Positions 16,016 through 24,243 of a stretch of DNA of 31,233 nucleotides are shown one piece after another (position 1 is the first letter of the stretch; each line of letters begins with the position of its first letter). Location of the stretch: the NCBI GenBank assembly GCA_035543875.1, contig DATKIY010000075.1:1-31233 (forward strand), in the 5' to 3' direction. Below the pieces are notes generated by a model that had not been told where the DNA came from, ran no database searches, and was given only the letters and a program-made list of their open reading frames with translations. This DNA is from DATKIY01 sp035543875. GTDB lineage: Bacteria; Actinomycetota; Actinomycetes; JAHEKZ01. The translations under genes and the position numbers were made by a program.

Positions 16016-16312
16016 TTAGTCCTTGTGGCCAGCGTCCAGTGCGCGGCCCGCTCCTTTGACGAGGGTGTCCGGAGCATCTTGGTTCGGTTCCCGTCCGCCG
16101 TTCGCATACACCACGGCAAGATAAGGAATGATCAGTGCGCCAGCGACACACACCCAGCGGAGAATCCCATGCGCCGCAATCGCAAGGACAAAGCACGCGA
16201 TGCGGATAGACATCGAGATGACGTAGCCGCGGACTCGGGTAGCTTGATCGTCGGCCACACTTTTGCGCGCAGATGTGATCCGGTAGATCGGTGAACCGGA
16301 ACTGCGGGACAT
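16016..16312 (-). CDS. DUF3099 family membrane protein
   Basis: A 98-aa protein that matches DUF3099, a family of unknown function confined mostly to Actinobacteria. Hallmarks are ITSARKSVADDQATRVRGY near the N terminus, the paired helices from about residue 37 (IRIACFVLAIAAHGILRW, then VAGALIIPYLAVVYAN) and the following GGREPN. The short N- and C-terminal tails are hydrophilic. GGAGG lies about six bases before the ATG and fixes the start. It is a single-gene unit, convergent with moaA; the 190-base gap upstream is shared with dodecin. Confidence 0.88.
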   Translation of the reverse strand: MSRSSGSPIYRITSARKSVADDQATRVRGYVISMSIRIACFVLAIAAHGILRWVCVAGALIIPYLAVVYANGGREPNQDAPDTLVKGAGRALDAGHKD

Positions 16313-16445
16313 GTCGCCTCCAGGTGACAGATACCACCGTACGTCGCGAACCTCAGATCAGCCATTGCGAGGCCGCTCGAGCACCCGACACGCCAGGCGG
16401 GATCATGGTCAGGCACAGTGACCGATGCAATTGCCGATGAAAAGT

Positions 16446-16476
16446 CAGATATCTGATCAACTGATCAACTGATCAA
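16446..16476 (+). promoter_or_regulatory. Palindrome array before dodecin: TCAGATATCTGA and three TGATCA at 8-bp period
   Basis: TCAGATATCTGA (16446-16457) is a perfect 12-bp palindrome. It runs into TGATCA at 16455-16460, 16463-16468 and 16471-16476, i.e. an 8-bp tandem repeat TGATCAAC. The array ends 26 bases before the dodecin GTG and overlaps where its promoter should lie, as expected for an operator. The regulator is unknown. Confidence 0.5.
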
Positions 16477-16502
16477 TCAACCATCATGAACGGGAGCGAC
16501 CA

Positions 16503-16715
16503 GTGGCCAATCGCACGTACCGGGTGACCGAGATTGTCGGCACGTCAACTGAGGGTGTCGACGACGCAGTACGCAACGGCATCGATCGCGCATCACAGAC
16601 GCTCCGTCATCTGGACTGGTTTGAGATCACTCAAGTCCGTGGCCAGATCGACGGCGGCTCGGTAAAGCATTGGCAGGTCGGGATGAAGGTCGGTTTCCGA
16701 CTAGAGGACTCGTAG
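16503..16715 (+). CDS. Dodecin (flavin-binding dodecamer)
   Basis: Dodecins are ~70-aa proteins that form hollow dodecamers storing FMN/riboflavin and quenching its photochemistry; many bacterial forms also bind CoA. The 70-aa sequence covers the whole family: RVTEIVGTSTEGVDDAV at the N terminus, the flavin-stacking Trp39 in RHLDWFEITQVRGQI, and Gln58 in KHWQVGMKVGFRLED. These align with W36 and Q55 of the archaeal archetype with the same offset. GTG 16503 has GGGAG about eight bases upstream. An ATG at 16487 in another frame is not used. It is probably monocistronic and sits behind the TGATCA array. Confidence 0.95.
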   Translation: MANRTYRVTEIVGTSTEGVDDAVRNGIDRASQTLRHLDWFEITQVRGQIDGGSVKHWQVGMKVGFRLEDS

Positions 16716-16930
16716 CCGGGCTGCGAGTGTCGTTCTCGGTGTACTCGCGCCTGTCGCCTGCCAGGTGCAAGCGTGCGCTTGTGCGACGGAATGAAGATTC
16801 TCGACCTCGGCTATGCCCTTAGTCCCTAATACCCCCTCGCGTTCCGTGGGACAGTGCAAATGGCTACGGCCGTTTAGCAACTCCGTACGCTCCGAGCGTT
16901 CGGCGATTTGCGGGTGAAAGGGTGGGTGCA
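16716..16930 (+). other. Upstream region of the multicopper oxidase
   Basis: No gene is supported here. TAATAC at 16827-16832 is the best -10-like hexamer, without a clear -35; it would give a ~95-base leader. GAAAGGG about eight bases before ATG 16931 serves as the ribosome-binding site and decides against GTG 16922. Confidence 0.35.
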
Positions 16931-19045
16931 ATGGCCAACCGCGCAGACGTATGCGAGAACCTGCTCAGTCGGCGCTCGTTCATCAAGGCGGTGGGAGGGA
17001 CCGGGGCGGGTTTCGTGCTCTACACCATTTTGCCTGGTGGCACGAGATGGGCTCTTGCGCAGGTGCCGGGTGGGACCCTCGACCCATCTGTCGTTCCCAA
17101 ATACATCACCCCGCTGCTGATCCCACCCGTCATGCCGCGGGCGGGAAGGATCACCCGGCGTGGGGGCCAGCCCGCCGACTACTACGAGATCTCGGTGCGT
17201 CAGTTCCAGCAGCAGATTCTGCCAGCGGCATTTCCGGTAACCACGGTGTGGGGTTATGGCGCGGTCTCGGCGCAGAGCAAGAAGGGGCTGCTTGTCCACA
17301 ACGCGCCATCGTTGACGATCGAGGCAACGCACGGTCGGCCGGTGCGGGTGAAGTGGCTGAATGAACTGGTCGATGCCGGCGGCAACTACCGACCACACCT
17401 GCTACCCGTCGACCCCACATTACATTGGGCCAACCCGCCAGGTGGAGACTCAGACCGCGATACGCGGCCCACGTTCACAAGGACGCCAGGACGGTATACC
17501 GGTCCGGTCCCAGTGGTCACCCACGTACACGGCGCCGTCGGTGTTGGCGACGAGAGCGACGGGTATCCCGAGGCCTGGTACCTACCCGCTGCCAAGAATC
17601 TTCCCCCTACGTACGCCACGGAGGGCACCTGGTACGACTTCTTCTCCGGCAAAGCCTCGGACAAATTCGACGTTGCCTGGGGGCCAGGCTTTGCCACCTT
17701 CCAGTACCCAAACCTTGATCGCGCGTCGACCAAGTGGTACCACGACCACACCCTGGGCATGACCCGACTCAATGTATACGCGGGTCCCGCAGGGTTCTAT
17801 TTACTTCGCGGTGGACCGAACGGCGACGGAGCGGTTTTGGACAGCCGTGATGGTGCGGTGGCCAGTCTCCCCGGCCCGGCCCCCAGAGAGGGCGACCAGC
17901 TCCCCGCCAACAAGACCTACTACGAGATCCCGATCGCGATCCAGGATCGGTCGTTCAACGACGACGGGTCGCTTTTCTACCCAGATTCCCGGGAGTTCTT
18001 CGACGGCATCGTCGCCGACTACATCCCCGACGGCGATATATCACCGATTTGGAATCCTGAGTTCTTCGGCAACATGATAATGGTCAACGGCAACACCTGG
18101 CCGTTCCAGACGGTCGAGCGGCGGCGCTATCGCTTCCGGTTCCTCAACGGTTGCCAGGCTCGCTTCCTGATTTTGGACTTCAATCAGATTCCGGGCGTCC
18201 AGGTATGGGACATCGGCAACGAAGGCGGCTTCCTCAGTGCGCCGTTGAATCTGACTGCACACAACGGCAACCAGCTCCTGATGGGGCCTGCGGAAAGAGC
18301 TGACTTGATTGTGGACTTCACCAAAGTCCCCGTTGGCCACTTTGTCCTTGGGAATGTCGGACCGGATGAGCCGTTCGGCGGCGGTGAACCAGGTGGTGAA
18401 CCGCCAGACGGGTTCGAGGTGGCCGACCCTGCCACGACAGGACAGATTTTGCAGTTCCGAGTGGTACGTGCCGTCGCGCCGGACACGAGTACGCCGCCCA
18501 GGTTCTTGCAACTGCCGGCGACCGCGGCCCTTCCTCCGGAGGGCCGAACCCAACGGCTGGCGGTGATGGAGAAGAGTGGGCTCGGTCTTGACGCCCAGGA
18601 CAACGAAGTCGAGGGACCGATCGAGGGACTGCTTGCCACCGTTCATGCGGGTGTGACGAAGAGACGCTTGTGGATGGATCCGGTGACTGAGAACCCCGGA
18701 GTTGGCGATACTGAGATCTGGGAGATCTACAACACCACGGTTGATGCCCACCCCATGCACGTCCACGAGCTGGCGTTCGAAGTGGTGAACCGCGAGGGGC
18801 TTGTTCTCGATGATGATGATGTAGTCCAGCCCATGCAGCTGGACGGCAACATCACACAGCCCGAGCCTTGGGAGCGCGGCGTCAAGGACACGGTGGTAGC
18901 GCTACCCGGTCAGGTGACGAGGATCCGGGCGCATTTCGAGAACGCTGGCCAATTCGTGTGGCATTGCCACATCGTCGAGCATGAGGACAACGAAATGATG
19001 CGTCCCTACCGCATCGGTCCCGTGCAGCCCGGACAACCCCAGTGA
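16931..19045 (+). CDS. Tat-exported multicopper oxidase (CotA/bilirubin-oxidase-like)
   Basis: Oxidises phenolic, metal or tetrapyrrole-like substrates with reduction of O2 to water, outside the membrane. The N terminus has a twin-arginine signal, S13-R14-R15-S-F-I-K followed by a hydrophobic stretch. All four copper blocks are present: H198-V-H200-G, WYHDH (H271, H273), HPMHVH (607-612) and HCHIVEHEDNEMM (678-690). The last supplies Cys679, His684 and axial Met689 of the type 1 site. The spacing and the HCHIxEHED form match the CotA/bilirubin oxidase branch, not CueO or small laccases. The length, 704 aa, is larger than CotA (~510), with long loops after ~300 and around 480-560. It stands alone, downstream of dodecin. 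The substrate is not inferable. Confidence 0.94.
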   Translation: MANRADVCENLLSRRSFIKAVGGTGAGFVLYTILPGGTRWALAQVPGGTLDPSVVPKYITPLLIPPVMPRAGRITRRGGQPADYYEISVRQFQQQILPAAFPVTTVWGYGAVSAQSKKGLLVHNAPSLTIEATHGRPVRVKWLNELVDAGGNYRPHLLPVDPTLHWANPPGGDSDRDTRPTFTRTPGRYTGPVPVVTHVHGAVGVGDESDGYPEAWYLPAAKNLPPTYATEGTWYDFFSGKASDKFDVAWGPGFATFQYPNLDRASTKWYHDHTLGMTRLNVYAGPAGFYLLRGGPNGDGAVLDSRDGAVASLPGPAPREGDQLPANKTYYEIPIAIQDRSFNDDGSLFYPDSREFFDGIVADYIPDGDISPIWNPEFFGNMIMVNGNTWPFQTVERRRYRFRFLNGCQARFLILDFNQIPGVQVWDIGNEGGFLSAPLNLTAHNGNQLLMGPAERADLIVDFTKVPVGHFVLGNVGPDEPFGGGEPGGEPPDGFEVADPATTGQILQFRVVRAVAPDTSTPPRFLQLPATAALPPEGRTQRLAVMEKSGLGLDAQDNEVEGPIEGLLATVHAGVTKRRLWMDPVTENPGVGDTEIWEIYNTTVDAHPMHVHELAFEVVNREGLVLDDDDVVQPMQLDGNITQPEPWERGVKDTVVALPGQVTRIRAHFENAGQFVWHCHIVEHEDNEMMRPYRIGPVQPGQPQ

Positions 19046-19110
19046 CAGACACCTCGACGTCAGCCCCAAGCAAACCCACTGCGGCGGGAGAGAAGGCGCT
19101 TTTCACAAGG

Positions 19111-20490
19111 CTACGAAGCTTGGCTCACTGTTGACATGTTGAAGTCGGCGACGCGGAGTGGGGGCATCGCCACCCGGGTAAAGAAGTCCGCCCATTCACG
19201 AGGCAGCGCTAGTCCTGTTGCACCCGCCTGCGTCACGCGACTGAGCAGGTCGACAGGACTTTCGTTGAACCGGAAGTTGTTAACCGCCCCCACCACCTCG
19301 CCGCCCTCGACGAGATAGACGCCGTCGCGAGTGAGGCCGGTCAGCAGCAGCGTTTGTGGGTCCACCTCGCGGATGTACCACAAAGTTGTGAGAAGCAGGC
19401 CCCGCTCAACGCCAGAGACCAGGTCGGTGAGCGATCCGGAGCCCGACGCAGACTCAAGCGCCAAATTGTCGATGATGGGGGTGAGCGGAAGCTTGGTGAG
19501 CTCTGCGCTGTGCCGCGTCTGGCCGAGTGCTGACAGCGTGCCCGCCGAGGTCCACTCCGTACGACCCAACGGGATTCCGTTGTCGAACACCGACGAAAAT
19601 GAGCTTGCCGCCTCGGCGATGACGAAAGGCGCACAGTGCATCCCTGGGTAATTCGGGTCGCTGAGCAAGGTAAGTGGTTGCTTCGACAGTTGGTCGCCGA
19701 TGCGAGTTCCGCCGCCAGGTTTGCTGAAAACGGTGCGACCCTCGGCCGCATCTCGGGCCGCCGCAGTCCAGTAGAGATAGATCATGAGATCAGCCACGGC
19801 GGTCGGCGGAAGCACCACGTCGTAACGTCCCGGATCAAGTGCCAGCTGACGCTTCGCCCAACCAAGCCGCTCTACGACATTGGCATCGAGAGCGTCGACG
19901 TCAATATCGGAGAAGTCCTGAGTGGGTGCGCCGACCCATGTTGACCGTGTCCGGTTCGCCGACTTACCGGTGATCTCGACGCGCCCACTCGGCTGCACAT
20001 GGCGTAGTCGAGTTCCGGTTGAGCTCCCCACGTAGGTCGTGGTCAGATCGTGCTCGGCGAAGCCGAATAGCTCTCGATCATCGCTGCGTGCCCGTCCGAA
20101 TGCGTTGCCCAGAGCTGGCGCAAACGAAGAGAAGACCGCAGCTGACGTTTCGGCAGCGGGGTCTTCGTAGTCGGGCGACGTGCTGGCTGTTACGAAGTCG
20201 GCTGAATCGGGTGCGGCCTCGCCAGACTTGGCCGCCTGCTCAGCTTGGTGGACGAGCCGAGCGACGTCGTCGGAGTCAGCCACGCTGCCGCTAACTACGC
20301 CAACAGCGGCTCCGCTCGCCTGATTGACGGTCGAGATCACAGTGACCGAGCGGCCGCGCATCACACCATTGGTGGTCAGCGTGTTCGCCGCCCAGCGCAG
20401 GTTCGCTGAGCTGTTTTCGTGCACGATCACGACAGACTCGTCGACGGTGCGCGCATCGAGCGCTTGCTCGACAATCTGCTGCGGTTTCAT
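19111..20490 (-). CDS. pmbA: TldE/PmbA-like subunit of the TldD/E protease
   Basis: TldD and TldE form a heterodimeric metalloprotease that degrades unfolded peptides and processes some ribosomal peptides. This 459-aa partner lacks the HExxxH motif, as TldE does. It shows the family's blocks SSANLRWAANTLTTNGV, PSGRVEITGKSANRTRSTWVG, LPPTAVADLMIYLYW and the C-terminal GLTRDGVYLVEGGEVVGAVNNFRFNESP (the last containing the common 'NxRFxxS' strand). It starts inside the tldD stop (ATGA overlap), so the two are made together. It is convergent with the oxidase gene, 65 bases away. Confidence 0.92.
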   Translation of the reverse strand: MKPQQIVEQALDARTVDESVVIVHENSSANLRWAANTLTTNGVMRGRSVTVISTVNQASGAAVGVVSGSVADSDDVARLVHQAEQAAKSGEAAPDSADFVTASTSPDYEDPAAETSAAVFSSFAPALGNAFGRARSDDRELFGFAEHDLTTTYVGSSTGTRLRHVQPSGRVEITGKSANRTRSTWVGAPTQDFSDIDVDALDANVVERLGWAKRQLALDPGRYDVVLPPTAVADLMIYLYWTAAARDAAEGRTVFSKPGGGTRIGDQLSKQPLTLLSDPNYPGMHCAPFVIAEAASSFSSVFDNGIPLGRTEWTSAGTLSALGQTRHSAELTKLPLTPIIDNLALESASGSGSLTDLVSGVERGLLLTTLWYIREVDPQTLLLTGLTRDGVYLVEGGEVVGAVNNFRFNESPVDLLSRVTQAGATGLALPREWADFFTRVAMPPLRVADFNMSTVSQAS

Positions 20491-21995
20491 CGGGCGCCTT
20501 CCTCGACGGTGTTCAGCACGTTGATGTCAGTGAACAAAGCCGACGGCGCACCGTGGCTGACAGGAGCTACCTGGCCCGGCTGCGCTTTGCCACAGTTGAA
20601 GGCTCCGGCAAGCAAGTAGGTATCGGGGCCGCCGACTCGGGCCATGGAGCTCCAGAAGTCTGTGGTGGTCGCTTGGTACGCGACGTCCTTCACCTGGCCC
20701 TTGAGCTGTCCACCTTCGATACGGACGAACCGTTGTCCCGTGAACTGGAAGTTGTACCGCTGCATGTCGATTGACCAGCTCTTGTCACCGACGATGTACA
20801 GCCCGTCGTCCACGCCAGAAATCAGCTCCTCGGTGCTCGGGCCGCCTGCCACTGGCTGGAGCGAAACGTTGGCCATTCGCTGAATCGGGACGTGACCGGG
20901 GGAGTCCGCGAATGCGCAGCCGTTCGAGCGGTCATAGCCGACGCGAGATGCGATGCGTCGGTCCAGCTGGTAGCCGACGAGGGTTCCGTTCTTGACGATG
21001 TCGAAGGCCTCGGTCTTGACACCTTCGTCGTCGAATCCGACCGTAGACAGCCCGTGTTCGGCGGTTCGATCTCCTACCACGTGCATCAGGTCTGACCCGT
21101 ACTTCAGCTTGTTCAACTTGTCTGGCGTAGCGAAAGACATTCCTGCATAGTTCGCCTCGTATCCCAGGGCTCGGTCGAGCTCTGTCGCGTGTCCGATGGA
21201 CTCGTGAATCGTGAGCCACAAGTTGCTGGGGTCGATAACCAGGTCATAGCGACCTGACTTGATGCTGGGGGCCTTGAGCTTCTCGGCGAGCCACTCCGGC
21301 AGCTGGGCGAGCTCGCCGTCCCAGTCCCAACCAACACCCTGGAGATACTCCCAGCCACGACCGGCTGGCGGGGCGACCGTTCCCATGGTTTCGAATGCGC
21401 CAGTGGCCGGGTCAATGGCGACTGCGTTGACTTCCGGATGCAGCCGAACCCGTTGTTGGGTCGTAACGGTGCCAGCAAGGTCGGCGTAGAACTTGTTCTC
21501 TTTGATGGACAGGACGGACAGGTCGACGTGGTCGACGCCCGGAGCCGAGTGGACCCGGTTGCTCCAGTCCATGAGGAGTGCCAGCTTTTCCTCATCGGGG
21601 ACCGTGAATGGGTCGATGTCGTAGGCGGACACCCAGGTTTGGTTGCTGTAGACCGGTTCAGCGGCCAATGACACCGGCTCGGTGTTTACCGGAGCGCTGA
21701 TGCGCGCTAGCGCAATCGCGCGGTCCGCCGCTTTCGCCGCCGCGTCCGCCGTGCGTTCTACGTCAGAGGCGAAGCCCCACGTGCCGTCGACGATCACCCG
21801 GACCGAGTAGCCCACGTCTTCGTTGTCGTTGACGCCCTCAACCTCGCCATCGCGCAGTCGAATCGCCTGCTCAAGGATCCGTTCGGCTCGAAAAGCCGCA
21901 TAGCTAGCCCCACTGTCCTTGGCTCGTTGCAAAGCTGCATCCGCCAACTGCTGGAGCGGCAACTGCAGGAACTGGGCATCAACTGGATGCGCCAC
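20487..21995 (-). CDS. tldD: TldD metalloprotease subunit
   Basis: Catalytic zinc subunit of TldD/E. The HExxxH motif is complete at H264-E265-S-I-G-H269 (HESIGHATELDR). The further family landmarks SDLMHVVGDRT, YDRSNGCAFADSPGHVPIQRM and the C-terminal FNCGKAQPGQ with the probable third zinc-ligand Cys are present. Length is 502 aa from GTG 21995. That start is chosen because GGGAGG lies five bases upstream (22001-22006 on the other strand); an in-frame GTG at 22028 adds 11 residues and has no such site. It is first in a two-gene operon with pmbA, overlapping by ATGA. No ribosomal-peptide precursor is visible nearby, so a general turnover role is more likely. Confidence 0.93.
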   Translation of the reverse strand: MAHPVDAQFLQLPLQQLADAALQRAKDSGASYAAFRAERILEQAIRLRDGEVEGVNDNEDVGYSVRVIVDGTWGFASDVERTADAAAKAADRAIALARISAPVNTEPVSLAAEPVYSNQTWVSAYDIDPFTVPDEEKLALLMDWSNRVHSAPGVDHVDLSVLSIKENKFYADLAGTVTTQQRVRLHPEVNAVAIDPATGAFETMGTVAPPAGRGWEYLQGVGWDWDGELAQLPEWLAEKLKAPSIKSGRYDLVIDPSNLWLTIHESIGHATELDRALGYEANYAGMSFATPDKLNKLKYGSDLMHVVGDRTAEHGLSTVGFDDEGVKTEAFDIVKNGTLVGYQLDRRIASRVGYDRSNGCAFADSPGHVPIQRMANVSLQPVAGGPSTEELISGVDDGLYIVGDKSWSIDMQRYNFQFTGQRFVRIEGGQLKGQVKDVAYQATTTDFWSSMARVGGPDTYLLAGAFNCGKAQPGQVAPVSHGAPSALFTDINVLNTVEEGAR

Positions 21996-22061
21996 CGAAA
22001 CCTCCCGGCTAAGACGTGGGCGGGTCACTGGGCAGCTGACCCCGGAAAGAACTTACCTGGA

Positions 22062-22092
22062 TTGCCTATCCACTGCCGTAGCCCGATAGCGT
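22062..22092 (+). promoter_or_regulatory. Possible promoter of the fabG operon
   Basis: TTGCCT (22062-22067) and TAGCGT (22087-22092) lie 19 bases apart, a little wide for sigma-70-type spacing. TAGCGT is the same hexamer used before several genes of this window. The leader would be about 30 bases and contain the fabG GGAGG. Confidence 0.35.
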
Positions 22093-22129
22093 GCCGCACG
22101 GTCAGATTTTCCGCCCATTGGAGGTTGCC

Positions 22130-22834
22130 GTGGCCCGGTCGGTTCTTGTCACTGGGGGAAACCGAGGGATCGGGCTCGAGATCGCCCGAGCGTTCGCGGC
22201 CCTGGGGGACTCCGTGGCGGTGACCCATCGCTCGGGTTCCGCGCCAGATGGGTTGTTCGGGGTGATTGCCGACGTGACCGACCCGGCGTCCCTCGACGCG
22301 GCCTTCGCGTCGGTTGAGGCGCATCAGGGTCCGGTAGAGATCCTGGTCGCCAACGCAGGGATCACGCGGGACACCCTGCTGCTGCGGATGAGTGACGAAG
22401 ACTTCGAGTCCGTCATTGCCACCAACCTCACCGGAGCTTTCCGGGTGGCCAAGCGGGCGACCAAGGGGATGCTGCGGCTGAAGCGCGGCAGGTTGATCTT
22501 CATCTCGTCGGTCGTCGGCCTAGCTGGGTCAGCCGGTCAGACGAACTACGCAGCGTCAAAGTCGGGGTTGGTCGGTTTCGCCCGTTCGCTAGCGAGGGAA
22601 GTGGGTTCTCGCGGTATCACTGCCAACGTAGTTGCTCCTGGTTTTGTGCAGACAGACATGACAGCGGAGCTGCCTGCCGAACGCCAGGAACAGATCCGCG
22701 GGCAGGTTCCGCTAGGAAGGTTCGCGACCACTGACGAAGTAGCAGGTGTTGTCACCTTCTTGGCGAGTGATGCCGCTGGCTACATCACCGGCGCCGTGAT
22801 TCCAGTCGATGGCGGACTAGGAATGGGGCACTAA
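22130..22834 (+). CDS. fabG: 3-oxoacyl-ACP reductase FabG (MabA-type)
   Basis: NADPH-dependent reduction of 3-oxoacyl-ACP in type II fatty-acid elongation. SDR motifs are complete: TGGNRGIG at the N terminus, NAG in LVANAGITRDTLLLRM, catalytic Ser127 in ISSVVG, Tyr140 and Lys144 in NYAASK, and the end AVIPVDGGLGMGH. The N terminus (VARSVLVTGGNRGIG) and C terminus resemble mycobacterial MabA (FabG1). GTG 22130 has GGAGG five bases upstream, deciding it over an in-frame start at 22091. The enoyl reductase follows after 85 bases, the same order as mabA-inhA in mycobacteria. Confidence 0.95.
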   Translation: MARSVLVTGGNRGIGLEIARAFAALGDSVAVTHRSGSAPDGLFGVIADVTDPASLDAAFASVEAHQGPVEILVANAGITRDTLLLRMSDEDFESVIATNLTGAFRVAKRATKGMLRLKRGRLIFISSVVGLAGSAGQTNYAASKSGLVGFARSLAREVGSRGITANVVAPGFVQTDMTAELPAERQEQIRGQVPLGRFATTDEVAGVVTFLASDAAGYITGAVIPVDGGLGMGH

Positions 22835-22919
22835 CGTCTGGAGGAACCTCTGCCCGGAACGGCCGGCGGGAAGGTCCTGTCCGAACCCGTTGCACACATC
22901 GATTCAACTGGAGCCACAC

Positions 22920-23687
22920 ATGGCACTGCTCAGCGGTAAGCGGGTTCTCGTCACCGGCGTTCTGACCGACGCATCCATCGGGTTTCATGTGGCTCGGCTG
23001 GCGCAGGACGAAGGTGCGACTGTCGTCCTGTCTTCGCAAGCGCGTACCCGACGGCTCACCGAACGCATTTCGAACCGACTTCCCGCTGCGGCTCCGGTCG
23101 TCGAACTCGACGTCACGTCTGACGCCGATCTCGGGGACCTACCGAACCGACTCGGCGAACATGTTGACGGACTTGACGGCGTGCTTCACTCGATTGGCTT
23201 CGCCCCGGAAAGCGCGTTGGGGGGAAACTTCCTCAATACGTCTTGGGAAGACGTTGCCGTCGCATTGCAGGTGTCGGCCTTTTCCTTGAAGTCACTCACC
23301 ATGGCTTGTCGTCCGATGTTCGGAGACAAGGCGTCCGTCGTGGGGCTCACGTTCGACGCAACGGTGGCATGGCCGACGTACGACTGGATGGGCGTTGCAA
23401 AAGCGGCGTTTGAGTCGACGTCGCGGTATTTGGCGCGCGACCTCGGTAAGGCAGGGGTTCGGGTGAACTTGGTCGCAGCCGGTCCCATTCGGACAATGGC
23501 AGCAAAGAGCATTCCCGGCTTCGAGCAGTTTGAAGAGGTCTGGGCCAATCGCGCTCCGCTCGGTTGGGATGTCGCCGATCCGGAGCCGGCAGCTAGAGCG
23601 GCCGTGGCGTTGCTGTCGGACTGGTTCCCAGCAACGACTGGCGAAATTGTTCACGTCGACGGCGGTGTCCACGCCGTGGGTGCGTAG
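22920..23687 (+). CDS. fabI: Enoyl-ACP reductase (InhA/FabI type)
   Basis: NADH-dependent reduction of the 2-enoyl-ACP double bond, the last step of the elongation cycle; InhA is the isoniazid target in mycobacteria. The 255-aa protein begins LLSGKRVLVTGVLTDASIGFH, close to InhA, has VLHSIGFAP, and catalytic Tyr154-x6-Lys161 in TYDWMGVAKAAFES (InhA Y158/K165). The substrate loop from NLVAAGPIRT to RAPLGW is about ten residues shorter than in InhA, as in FabI enzymes that use ordinary chain lengths. So it is called fabI-like in function within the inhA lineage. ATG 22920 has GGAG upstream; TTG 22890 is rejected. The next gene starts 2 bases after the stop. Confidence 0.94.
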   Translation: MALLSGKRVLVTGVLTDASIGFHVARLAQDEGATVVLSSQARTRRLTERISNRLPAAAPVVELDVTSDADLGDLPNRLGEHVDGLDGVLHSIGFAPESALGGNFLNTSWEDVAVALQVSAFSLKSLTMACRPMFGDKASVVGLTFDATVAWPTYDWMGVAKAAFESTSRYLARDLGKAGVRVNLVAAGPIRTMAAKSIPGFEQFEEVWANRAPLGWDVADPEPAARAAVALLSDWFPATTGEIVHVDGGVHAVGA

Positions 23688-23689
23688 CA

Positions 23690-24199
23690 ATGAGTCGCCA
23701 GCTCGTTCTGCTGCGTCATGCGAAGTCTGCGTATCCCAGCGGGGTGCCAGACCAGCGTCGGCCGCTAAGCGAGCGCGGCGAGCGCGATGCCGTCGCAGCT
23801 GGTCTGGCTGCCAGAAAGTTGGTTCCGGATCCAGCTCTGGTGCTTGTCTCCAGCGCCACGAGGGCTCAGCAAACCTGGTCATTGGCCGCCCAAGCGTGGA
23901 CGCACCCGCCACGCCACCTCACCGAACCGCGCATCTACGAGGCAACGACGGACGACCTGCTGCTTCTCATTCGCGAGGTAGACGCCAAGGTAGGCTCACT
24001 CATACTGGTCGGCCACAATCCAGGCTTTGAAGAGCTCGCGTTTGCGTTGGCTGCGGATGACAGCGATGAAGCGGCGATGGAGGCAATGAGCGTCAAGTTC
24101 CCAACGTGTGCGCTGGCCGTCTTCCAGGTGGAACGTGAATGGCCACACATGGTGCACCGGAGCGCGCAGCTCACCAGCTTCGAGGCGCCACGCGGCTAA
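23690..24199 (+). CDS. sixA: SixA-like histidine phosphatase
   Basis: Member of the histidine phosphatase (phosphoglycerate mutase-like) superfamily; SixA dephosphorylates phosphohistidine proteins. The catalytic His10 is in LLRHAKS, the second His in ILVGHNPGFEEL, and the conserved RPLSERGERDA and SSATRAQQTW blocks are present. At 169 aa it has the short SixA form. It starts 2 bases after the enoyl reductase stop, so it is co-transcribed with the fatty-acid genes, a frequent arrangement in Actinobacteria. The true substrate is unknown. No strong terminator follows; a weak wobble-containing stem lies around 24201-24221. Confidence 0.9.
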   Translation: MSRQLVLLRHAKSAYPSGVPDQRRPLSERGERDAVAAGLAARKLVPDPALVLVSSATRAQQTWSLAAQAWTHPPRHLTEPRIYEATTDDLLLLIREVDAKVGSLILVGHNPGFEELAFALAADDSDEAAMEAMSVKFPTCALAVFQVEREWPHMVHRSAQLTSFEAPRG

Positions 24200-24243
24200 G
24201 TGTCACACCCTGGGAGTGGCACGACGCCAGTGTCCGGATCAGC

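Noticed and set aside
16025..16294. 89-aa plus-strand frame
   Set aside because: A shadow of the DUF3099 gene, whose membrane helices and ribosome-binding site are clear on the other strand.
24200..24243. Rho-independent terminator between sixA and the secreted protein
   Set aside because: The only stem needs a G-U pair and a 9-base loop and has no T-run; too weak to call.
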